Of a DNA stretch of 44,815 nt, positions 1-8,051 are shown in pieces (the stretch's first letter is position 1; the number at the start of each line of letters is the position of its first letter). The stretch comes from Gnetum montanum. Its lineage: Eukaryota; Streptophyta; Gnetopsida; Gnetales; Gnetaceae. The position numbers were made by a program, and so were the translations under genes. Under the pieces are notes generated by a model that saw only the letters and a list, made by a program, of their open reading frames with translations, did no database searches and was not told the origin of the DNA. The DNA lies in contig MNCI01007974.1 of NCBI GenBank assembly GCA_015680685.1, positions 422,716-467,530 of the forward strand, given 5' to 3'.

Positions 1-115
1 ACATGGCGGTGGACTGCGATATCGCGTACGCGATATCGTAGGGAAAGATGTGATATCGCGTATGCGATATCGCGAGGGATGCGATATCGCGGCCTGTGCG
101 AACCGTGTCTCATCA
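1..115 (-). repeat. 3' LTR of element A (partial, U3 side)
   Basis: This matches the U3 end of the LTR at 7183-8051 and ends in the same CTCATCA on the plus strand. Five GATATC cores lie at 18, 32, 52, 66 and 83, most flanked by CG to form GCGATATCGC. Compared with the 5' LTR it lacks one repeat unit of about 31 bp and differs at roughly a tenth of sites by eye, so the insertion is not recent. The rest of the LTR lies left of the window. Confidence 0.85.
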
Positions 116-127
116 TACCCCCACAAC
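116..127 (-). promoter_or_regulatory. Polypurine tract of element A
   Basis: Minus strand GTTGTGGGGGTA lies immediately before the 3' LTR. This is the plus-strand DNA priming site of LTR elements. The same sequence, more or less decayed, abuts the LTR at 21690, 37001 and 39554, which fixes LTR boundaries and orientation. Confidence 0.85.
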
Positions 128-285
128 TAAATAAAAACTCATCCTCGAGTTACAAGAAGAACAAGCTTGAGAGATTACACAGTTGATAGGTATGGGATTA
201 TTAACTAGAAAAAGAAATGAACTAATGCCGCAGTGTGGAAGACACAACACAGAGAAAAAATACTACAACTACAAAAATGTGGAAC

Positions 286-3072
286 TCACCTAGTTCCTGG
301 TGGTGGTGGCTCCTCCATGGGTGCTTTCCCTTTGTCACGTGCTCCAAGATTTGAAGGTTGATGACGTTGAAGAATAGCCTGGAGCTTCTCCTCTTCGGTC
401 CGAGGGCCTTGTGCTGTCCATGCTGATGCTCCGATGTTTGATGGAGTCGGCACTTCCCACGGACAGGGTAGTTGCGGGAACATCTGATTAGCTTTGACGT
501 ACCATGCCGCAAACCTCCATCATTCCTCTTCATAGGCTCTAGCTTTGTCTTTGTATTCATGAAGTTCTGTCAGCCATCTAGCCAAGTTGGTTGCCACATC
601 TTTCTGTCCTTGGTAGCTTTCTTTTACCACTACGAGTTCAGAACTTGCGATATCTAATTTTTCAGCCAACTTCTTTCGCTCTGCAAATTCTGCTTCATAT
701 TTGATATGGGTGGAAGCTACCTGCTGCTTGAGCTCTAACCTTGGGTGTCTTGCTGTTAACATGGCCAGGTTGGCATATCGAAGGTTTGCCAACTCCATGT
801 ATTCAGTTAAGTCTTGGATCTACGAGTTCCAATTCTTAATTTTCGCTTGGTGGGCGTAGGCATAAGTGTCCAATATGGCCCCCCAATCAGTGTGTTGGGC
901 ACTAATTTTGTTGATTTGGGCCTTGGCCATATGGATCTCCTTCTCCAGGATTTGTTTGTACATCCCCACCTGATCACGGAAATGCTCCTTCAGCTTCTCG
1001 TGTTGTTTAGCCTCATTCTGCCATGCGCTAATTTCGATGGCTGATTTCTGTCGAATGGTGCGTACCTCCTCCATTGAGAGGGTTTGATTTTCTCTGGCTA
1101 AACAGCTTACATCTCGGTTGACCCAAATAAACTATTCTCACAATTGATGAAAGTGTTCATCGAGAACATTCTTTTGCTTCTCCATAGAAGTCAACCAAAG
1201 GTTATCTACAACCAACTGCTTATTCTCTTCCTGCAAGGCCTTGAGTGCCTTAAGATGCACATGAGTTTTTGCCTTTGCTGCAAAGGCATCCCAAGTAGCC
1301 ATCTCCTTTTCTTCTGCCACCTTCTTGTTTTCTGCAATTAGTTTTGTTAGTTGCTCAATTCTAAAATTGTCTAGCTAGTCTGCGGGAACCAATCGCAAAG
1401 GATCCCGTTGTGCTGCTTGTAAGGCGATGAGCTACTCTTGTAATTTCTACACTTCAGCTTCAGCATGCTCTACCCTTACTTCGGATAGGACCAGCTTCCC
1501 TTTTGTGGAAATGAGGTCTGACTGAATTACTGTTACATCCTGGGGGATGTCAAACAGAGATGTTAAAACTTATCCTGTTTGAAGCAATCTGTCCAATACA
1601 TCCTCATGTTCCGCAGGAGTCATTGAGGTTCTGATAATAGTTTGAGCATCCTGTGCTCCTGAAAGATCCACCAGTGGCACAATAGGTACGTTGAAAGACT
1701 CTTTGATGTGGTCAATGACCACCTCAGCAGCTCCCGTGGCATCCTAGTGTTGCATGACCACCACAGTGGCCCCTTCACCAGTCTCTAACTGCACTTGAAA
1801 AGATGCCACGTGTCCAGAGATCTGTTATGACCATCTGCTTTGCCCTCCTCTTGTTTGCATTGACAACTCATCCCGTGTGCGATCTACTGAAATCGTAGGC
1901 TGGTTGGCATCATCGATGACATGGAAGAGATTGGCATCATCATGACTTCCCCAACTAACCATCTTGGCGATGGCCCTCAGATGGCTCATCAACGATCTAT
2001 AGTCTTGCAGCGGTGGATGATCCTGGCCTGTGCTAGGTCCTGCTTCATGTTTTTGGCTGGGACTTGTGGCTGGAGGTTGACTGGGTCCTGCAAGTTGAGT
2101 TGCAGGGGATCCATCCATTTCTTCTTCATCTTCTTCATCTGGTCCTAGCTCTTCGCTAGTGCTCTTTCTTGGAGCTGGCGCCTTCAATAATTCAGCATAA
2201 GAAGCATTTTGGACCTTTCAGAGGACGTCATTTGTATATCCCCGAATGCCAGCCTGTCGGCACAGTTTTCTGATAAGGCAGGGAAAAGGGAGTGCTATTT
2301 TCCCTATCTTTCGTTCTTCGAATCGCCTTAGGATCTCCATCAAATATAGATGGGGAAGGTTAGCGTTAACCTTTCCCATCAACACTGCACATCCTCTTGC
2401 CGCATACGTTGATATTCTTTTCAAACCTTTCGTGGGGAAGAGGTGATAGGTTCTGATTTTGAAATAAACTCTCTCTTCTATTGTCAGCTCACCAAAAGCT
2501 TTATCTCTGCCATAAGCCTTCTCTAGCCAATCTTTTTGCACATCAAGGTCGGATCGGGTGGATAACCGAGCAACATGGGGGCCTGAATTCAGAAGGTTTA
2601 ACACTTCTGAAATTGCTTGTGCAGAAAAATCCACTATCACACCACCGATGTTGACTGTGGTGCCTTGCTCCTTATTGTGCCAGAATAGGTACGTTTCTCC
2701 TAAGTACCAAGCACCTTGTTCAGAGAGGATAGGCCATAAGGGAGACCCGTTGAGGTGGTCCCTAACAGCCTCAGGAGCGAACTCTGCAAAAGATTCGAAG
2801 TTGAGTTCCACAATCACTGAAGCAATTGTGGTCTTCTTGTGGATAGCCTAAACACATTCCAGGGGCAATGTGAGTTGTTGTCCCGGTTTAGGCGCAACAA
2901 CTCCTCCTTCCGCCTACCCGAATTATCTGGTAAGAGGTTCTTCTTGATGGATACTGAATGAGTGCACCTCTTGTTCGTTATGTTGTCCGGCAGGGCCTTG
3001 CCTTCTACCTCTCCTAGGTTGTTTCGCTCCACCTTGGGTAGGACTCTTCTGCTATGAATGTTTCGAGGCCAT
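286..3072 (-). pseudogene. ORF2 of element A: PF20167-like domain plus long coiled coil
   Basis: One reading frame runs from ATG at 3072 to TGA at 286, about 928 codons. It is broken by about fifteen in-frame stops (nine TAG) but shows no net frameshift. Residues 1-80 are basic and Gln-rich. About 85-285 resemble the putative plant transposon protein domain (PF20167): landmarks are GSPLWPIL, WYLGETYLFWHNKE, VIVDFSAQAISEVLNL and FPCLIRKLCRQAGI. An acidic, Pro-rich linker follows (about 295-345), then heptad-rich coiled coil (about 480-860), then a Pro-rich tail ending PPPPGTR. No signal peptide or membrane segment is seen. It occupies the slot between gag and 3' LTR where Athila elements carry an env-like frame, but nothing here looks like an envelope protein. 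The start is chosen because E (31821) has the same ATGGCC after the same splice acceptor. Function is unknown; self-assembly is an inference from the coiled coil. Confidence 0.75.
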
Positions 3073-3138
3073 CTGCAATCACACGGGCCAAACGTTAGTA
3101 AGGTTGTTTTCAAATTCAAGTTTTACCTTACTACATAC
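3073..3138 (-). promoter_or_regulatory. Conserved splice acceptor, branch site and candidate short intron before ORF2
   Basis: On the minus strand a donor-like AAG/GTATG (intron from 3138) is followed by CCTTACTAAC, a perfect branch-site consensus, and then TGTGATTGCAG directly before the ORF2 ATG. Element E has ACCTTACTAAT and TGTGATTACAG at the same place. The acceptor and branch site are therefore conserved in two copies. The nearby donor would make an intron of only 66 nt, short for a plant, so a donor further upstream is equally possible. Confidence 0.45.
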
Positions 3139-3353
3139 CTTTAATTGAAGATCTTATGTTATTGTGTGATCGTGCCCAAAAATTATGATAATGGGTCCTA
3201 TGAATTAGGTGGATTTTCATTTAATCTCCCGGTATACTTAGGGTCATATGATATGTGGCACAATTATTTTCTAAGTGTTAGTAATAATTACCCTAATTGA
3301 TGTCCTTTGGGTGATGACAAATTTCAAAAAAAGTTAGGCACTTTTCGACAAGT

Positions 3354-3375
3354 GTCCCTTCCCCACGACTAAACT
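3354..3375 (-). promoter_or_regulatory. Internal polypurine tract
   Basis: The minus strand reads TTTAGTCGTGGGGAAGGGAC. It resembles the 3' tract TTTAGTTGTGGGGGTA. Element E has an even closer copy at the equivalent place (32145-32160). It could act as a second plus-strand primer (central polypurine tract), or be a relic of rearrangement. Confidence 0.4.
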
Positions 3376-3544
3376 GAACACTCCGGGTTCAAGCAGGTTC
3401 AAATGGAATTAAAATCAGAGTACCAACGCGCAAGATATAGGTGAAAAAGAAAGGGTCAAGCAATCGCAAGTCGTAGAGAAAAAATTCAAAAACTTCCCCC
3501 TGCGTAAATGGCCAAATGAAGCTAAGTGTTGCGGCAGGGGTTCC

Positions 3545-3680
3545 TATTTATAGGAAAATAGGACGCGATATCGCGTACGGTACATCGCGTATGCGATATC
3601 ACGTGGGACGCAATATTGCGTACGGTACATCGCGTACACGATATCACGTGGGACGTGATATTGTGTACATGATATCTCAT
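3545..3680 (-). promoter_or_regulatory. Internal promoter upstream of ORF2
   Basis: Minus-strand TATAAATA (3552-3545) has GATATC palindrome repeats immediately upstream (3561-3680), the same layout as in the LTR U3. It points toward ORF2, whose ATG is about 480 nt downstream. It lies outside either LTR and is matched in element E near 32349. The promoter role is inferred from this architecture; no transcript evidence is available. Confidence 0.55.
3561..3679. repeat. 45-bp tandem repeat with GATATC palindromes
   Basis: Units starting GGACG at 3561, 3606 and 3651 are exactly 45 bp apart, giving about 2.6 copies. Each full unit holds two GATATC-type palindromes, with decay from GCGATATCGC to forms such as GTGATATTGTG by CG to TG/CA changes. 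Confidence 0.85.
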
Positions 3681-5069
3681 CCCAACTATAGTGAGACACC
3701 TGAAAAAGACCGAATTTTTAATGATTTTTCTTGAAATTAATGTGTAAAGTGAGGACATTAACAAGGATTAATATATTCAAGGGTAATTACATGAATTCAA
3801 GAGGCACTTTGAATGATATTGGTGTGAATTAAATAATTAAAACTTTGGTGGTTATGAAGAAAAGGGAATGTAATGGTACATTGGAATCTTAAAGTTTTGA
3901 GGGTTAATAATTGGGAAAGAAAGTTATGAAAATTAAGCTGAGGATAAGAAATTGTGTGTTCTAGCTAAAGAAGTAATGAAGATTACAACAAGATTACACA
4001 AGTGGATCCTCCCCAAAGCAGGTTTCAACCTATTATGCCCTTGTGTAACCACACTTAAGGTGTTCGTGGGCACTAGAAGGGTTAGATGTAATCCGCACTA
4101 ACTCCACAAAACACACGCATATAAATATCACTAGAATGAGATGAAAATTTTATGTTACACGGGACACGAGCTACAATTACACGAACAGTGAGATGAGACG
4201 AAGTGTAGAAAGGGATCGAAGAGATCGGGACATGAGGTAACTGACCCCAGGCACAATGAATCCTATGTGAAAAGCATGATTAAGGTGTCATTAACCCATC
4301 GTTCCAAGATCAAGACCAAGTCCATCCTTCTAATCAGTGACATCGCATTGTTTCATCTCATGATGAGCAACTGTGAGAGTACCATGACAACAAGGCGTAC
4401 GATCACTTGACATTTAGTACAAGGGAGGAGTGATTTTTGTTTTATGGCACTTTTCTTTTTTTTTCTTCTCTTTTTTTTCACTTTACTGAATCCAGAGAAG
4501 CCACCAACCTTTAGGCATGGGTGCATGTCTTTCCAGTGGGACCTCCTAGAACAGCATTTGATTTTCAAGTGCCCTTTTGATTACTCTTACTCCCATTTTT
4601 CATTAGATCTACAAGGATCTTAGTACAACCAAGTTGCATGATAACACCCACAAATGACACCAAAGAGAATCCACAAGTCCCCTTGATGTCACACCCTAAT
4701 CATTCCCTCTTGGTCCATCCTTCTTCACTCTGGGTACAATGAATATAAAATTAAAATTAATTTTAAGTTTTTGAAATTTCAAGAATATCACTGTACCCCA
4801 GAACAGACCCTCTTATTTATAGAGTGGATGAGTGGGTGTAATGGACTCACTGTTCCATATAATTAATCACTCATGACTTAATAACATAAAACACACCTCA
4901 ACCAACAATCCACATGAGTTTTTTATTCGTAGATGAGATTACTTACAAAAACATGAAAAAGAAAAACACACAAAAAAGATAAAACAAAAAGTTGAAAAAT
5001 GAAAAGCTGGAAAACAAAAAGTTGTAAAATTAAAGAAAATTGAAAAAATATATTTATTAATCCTGTTTG
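3681..5069 (-). other. Conserved noncoding block of the family (element A copy)
   Basis: No coding frame is supported here. The block is homologous to about 22400-23620 in D, 32640-33840 in E and part of 38102-38600 in C. Shared landmarks are GTGGATCCTCCCCAAAG (near 4002), a pyrimidine-rich stretch with the words CATGCCTAAAGG or similar (4440-4530), a GTGGATG...GGACTCACTG word (near 4830) and an A-rich stretch with AAACAAAAAGTTG repeats (4940-5050). In D it follows pol; in A and E it follows gag. Its conservation suggests a 3' untranslated or packaging role. Confidence 0.6.
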
Positions 5070-7049
5070 CTATTGAAATGGGGGATATCCCCCATAACTA
5101 ATCGGTTGGGTATAGCTAGGATTAATAAATGGAAAATAAGGATCCTTGCATATTGGAAGTATTGGGACTGGTCTATACTTATCCCCTCGGGGTTCACACA
5201 CTTGATTATAATAAGCATAGTGGGGCACTTTATACGATGTAGTTCCCGGATAACGAGTTGACCCACTATGATGTTTAAGACCGTTAAATGGTATGCAAAG
5301 ATTGGGATCATGCCTCCCATGGTTGTGTTCATTGGGCCTTGTGGTTGTTGGAGTGTTAGTTGGTGGCCCTAATGAAGTTACATGAGGCGTTGGGTTCGAA
5401 GGTAAGGGTGCACCACATTGTTGGACTTGTGCTGGGTTGGAAGATGCAGTGGCCTCAGAGTTATGTTGTCCCTTCCTACGGTCGTGTTTAAAGAAAGGAC
5501 GTCTTTGATGTTGAGTAGGCTCTTCACTACTATTAGTAGTAGCAGCACAAGTGTTGTTCGTGGGTTGTGGTGGTACAAACACCTTAGGAACAGTTGGTGG
5601 CATTGTGGAAGGAGGGAAAGGATGAGAATGTTGAAAGTTAGGAGGAATGTAAGGTGCACAAGGTGGTGGTTGTGTTGGAGGCATGGGCTGATAGTATTGT
5701 GGAGAATGGTATTGTGGTGAGATAGAGTATGTTGGCCCAGTTGAAGAAACAGGGTGTTGAACATGATAAGCATTTAGATTCGGAAAATATGAAGGGTGCC
5801 TCCAGTCTAAGGGTGGATTCCCCCATGACTGGGATTGTTGCCACTGTGATCGAACACAGTATCTCTATACGAACTTTGGATGTAACGTGTTTCCCCAATG
5901 CTCATGTAGATGTAACAATATTGGGCATTGGCCCTTGGGGTGATCGTACAAGCATATGTTGCATTCATACATATTATTAGCAGTTGAGCACTTATTCCCT
6001 TCGTTCTTTTCCAAATGTCTATTAGTTTGTCCTGCCTCTTGGGTTGTCAAAACTCCATCTCCAATGATGTTGAAAAATTCTCCACACTTTTGATTCATCC
6101 ATTCCAACATCTTATTGATCTTTGCCTCGGCTCCTTCTAACAATTGTTGTATTGGCAAAGATGATGTTTCCACCTTGGAATTTGTTGATCTCTCCTTGCT
6201 ATGATCATGGACCTTTGTTGAGTTAAAATTTTGATCCCGTTTATGTTTTTCAATGCTCTCCCATGTAGCTAATTCTCCTTCTTCTTTTGCTACCTGCTTA
6301 ATAAGCTCTTGGATTTGATGGGTTCGTAGTTCGTATAGTTGACCTTGGGCATATACTCCTAAGGTCTCTCTTGTTTCATTACGTAGCCCATCAATGATAT
6401 GGTACATTAGCCTTTCCTCAGAAAACCCATGGCCTGGACAGTTGTTTAACAGTGAATAATATCTTTCTAAGGCCATGTCCAAGGGTTCATGTTTTTCTTG
6501 TTTCCACCCTTGGATTTGTTTCCTCAAGGCTGACACTCTTGCGTAGGTTTGATATTTTTCGTTAAACACCTCTACCATTGTTGACCAACGTCGTATCGAA
6601 TTTGGTTTTAACGATCTATACCATACTTTAGCTTGGTCAACGAGTGTCATCGGAAAGAGCTTCAGTTTTTGCCAACTGTTATCAATATTATTCCATGTTC
6701 AGGCATCATAGAAGGCTAGTAAATGTTGATGTGGATCTAAGTCATAGCCTCCTGAAAATTTGGGAAAGTTATTTAAATCGATCCTGGGTAGATGACTCTC
6801 TTTAAGATGCCTACGTGAGATTCGAAAAGCCTCTTCTATTTGCGTTAAGCTTGTAGTGGCCAGTGGGGGTTCATCGTCATCAGGTAAATTAGGCTTCCGT
6901 GCATTACGATGATGTTGTTTTTGTTCATTCTTATAAGAAACTCCCACTTCAGGTTGTATACTCCAATCTTCATCGTTATATAGTTCGTTGGTTCTCCAAT
7001 GAACTTCCTCACTAAGTGTGGCATTATTATCATCTTGTAGGAGAGGCAT
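5070..7049 (-). pseudogene. gag: gag of element A, one frame with two nonsense codons
   Basis: A single frame of 660 codons runs from ATG at 7049 to TAG at 5070 and is interrupted only by TGA at 6701-6699 and TAG at 5867-5865. Element C has Cys (TGC) where the first stop lies. About residues 90-270 are the retrotransposon gag (capsid) domain, with LNNFPKFSGGYD, VWYRSLKPNSI, FNEKYQTYARV and GHGFSEERLMYHIIDGL. A zinc knuckle near residue 375 reads CNICLYDHPKGQC, spaced CX2CX3HX4C, one residue shorter than the usual CX2CX4HX4C. The last 200 residues are Pro/Gln/His-rich. It would form the virus-like particle and bind element RNA. The start is supported by the similar N-terminus in E. No protease follows. 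Confidence 0.85.
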
Positions 7050-7163
7050 TGTTGTGTGTGAATTTATGCATGACCTTTTACAATTACTTCTTTTTAATAG
7101 ATATATCGTTAAGTTCTTTACAGCGACCTTGAATGATATAACTAATCTAGATAACTAGCACCA

Positions 7164-7181
7164 TCCCCGGCAATGGCACCA
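7164..7181 (-). promoter_or_regulatory. Primer binding site, tRNA-Asp type
   Basis: Minus strand TGGTGCCATTGCCGGGGA lies one base after the 5' LTR. It complements the 3' end of plant tRNA-Asp (GTC), CCCCGGCAACGGCGCCA, with two differences that are both CG to TG/CA-type. This primer is typical of Athila-type elements. Confidence 0.8.
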
Positions 7182-7526
7182 ATGATGAGTGGCGAGGTAC
7201 CCCTACACTCAACCATACGAAACGACCATCGCGCGCACGATCCGGTCGAACTCCGCAAATGGACTAGTTGTGGAACCTAGATAGTTAGCCTTAGGTCGCA
7301 ATTCGCTATCTTCCCACCTAGACTAGTTTTGCATATGTCACGTATGGTTTAGTCTAAATGAGGTGTATGATGTATCCTAATCTATGCTACTCCTCAAGGC
7401 AGTGGAAAATAATACTAACTAAGCTAAGCTAGGAGGAAAAAGGTAAGAAAATCTAATCTAGCCTAAGTGCAACGAGCAACTGATTCCTTGATCAACCGTA
7501 CACATCTTGGACTTCGTGCATGACTA

Positions 7527-7650
7527 CCACTAGGACTACCAAGCATAGATCTAGGTACGCCACTAGGATTACCAAGCGCAAACCCCAAATACGCCACTGG
7601 GTTACCAAGCGTAGATCCCCCTAGCTACACCACTAGGCTACCAAGTAGTC
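7527..7650. repeat. 33-36 bp tandem repeat in R/U5 of the LTR
   Basis: CCACTAGG(A/C)(T)TACCAAGC-type words start at 7527, 7560, 7594 and 7630. They lie downstream of the TATA box, so they should be in the transcribed leader. Fewer, decayed copies exist in the related LTRs, for example the reverse complement near 28030-28090 and 40000-40060. Confidence 0.7.
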
Positions 7651-7896
7651 ACACTTAAATGCTCGTAATCAAGTCGTACTCGTTCCACTTCTAGGAGTTT
7701 TAAGGGTGAGAAACTAATCGCGATGAGTAACCGATTCCTTAACTAGCCGTACACACCCGTAGATGCTCGTAGTCAAGTNAAATTACATTCACCACACTGC
7801 GGGTAGACACGGAAAAAAATCTTACTCTGGAGGGATCAAACTGCCAGAGCTTCACTACTCTAAAACTAGGATCCTGAGCAAGGGAGAGCTGCATCT

Positions 7897-8030
7897 TATT
7901 TATAGACATGGTAGAGGACTGCGATATCGCATACGCGATATTGTAGGGAAAGATGCGATATCGCCTATGCGATATTGCAGGGGATGCGATATCACGTCGG
8001 CTACGATATTGCGTACGCGATATCACGGCC
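7897..8030 (-). promoter_or_regulatory. U3 promoter of element A 5' LTR
   Basis: TATAAATA (minus, 7904-7897) lies directly downstream of seven GATATC or GATATT palindromic cores (7920-8030), many still flanked by CG. The unit around 7994-8024 is absent from the 3' LTR, so the number of motifs varies between the two LTRs of one element. Confidence 0.7.
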
Positions 8031-8051
8031 TGTGCGAACTACGTCTCATCA

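Larger units (their letters stand above)
1..8051 (-). mobile_element. Element A: gag + ORF2 LTR retrotransposon without pol
   Basis: In minus orientation this reads 5' LTR (8051-7183), tRNA-Asp primer site, gag, a conserved noncoding block, an internal promoter, ORF2, polypurine tract and 3' LTR (115-1, cut by the window edge). Both LTR inner edges agree with the primer site and polypurine tract, so the boundaries are well supported. No protease, reverse transcriptase, RNase H or integrase motif is visible in any frame, and the space is accounted for by gag, noncoding DNA and ORF2. It must therefore have depended on enzymes made elsewhere. The family is Athila-like Ty3/gypsy, judged by the primer tRNA, the gag and the related pol-bearing element D. 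The left target duplication is outside the window; the right flank is GTTAT. Confidence 0.85.
7183..8051 (-). repeat. 5' LTR of element A
   Basis: An 869-bp LTR with TGATGAG/CTCATCA ends. In element orientation U3 (8051 side) carries GATATC palindromes, then TATAAATA at 7904-7897, then R/U5 with a tandem repeat. It contains one N near 7780. Full-length relatives are at 20810-21689, 27582-28437, 36125-37000, 37242-38101 and 39555-40396. Confidence 0.9.

Noticed and set aside
1-100. GATATC palindromes as a satellite or centromeric array
   Set aside because: They occur only in short clusters beside TATA boxes of family LTRs and internal promoters, not as long tandem arrays.
2246-2851. Plus-strand frames opposite ORF2
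   Set aside because: Antisense shadows of the ORF2 coding strand; the equivalent frames in E are not conserved as proteins.
286-3072. ORF2 as an envelope protein or an endogenous virus gene
   Set aside because: There is no signal peptide, membrane segment or glycoprotein-like cysteine pattern. The N-terminal domain fits a plant transposon-associated family and the rest is coiled coil.
3142-3540. A solo LTR or nested element inside A
   Set aside because: Although the palindromes and a polypurine tract are present, they are in the opposite order to a real LTR boundary, no LTR ends are found, and E has the same structure.
5378-5773. A separate overlapping frame in the Pro-rich tail of gag (minus strand)
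   Set aside because: It is the shifted shadow of the Pro-rich gag tail, which continues in the gag frame from 5864 to 5070.
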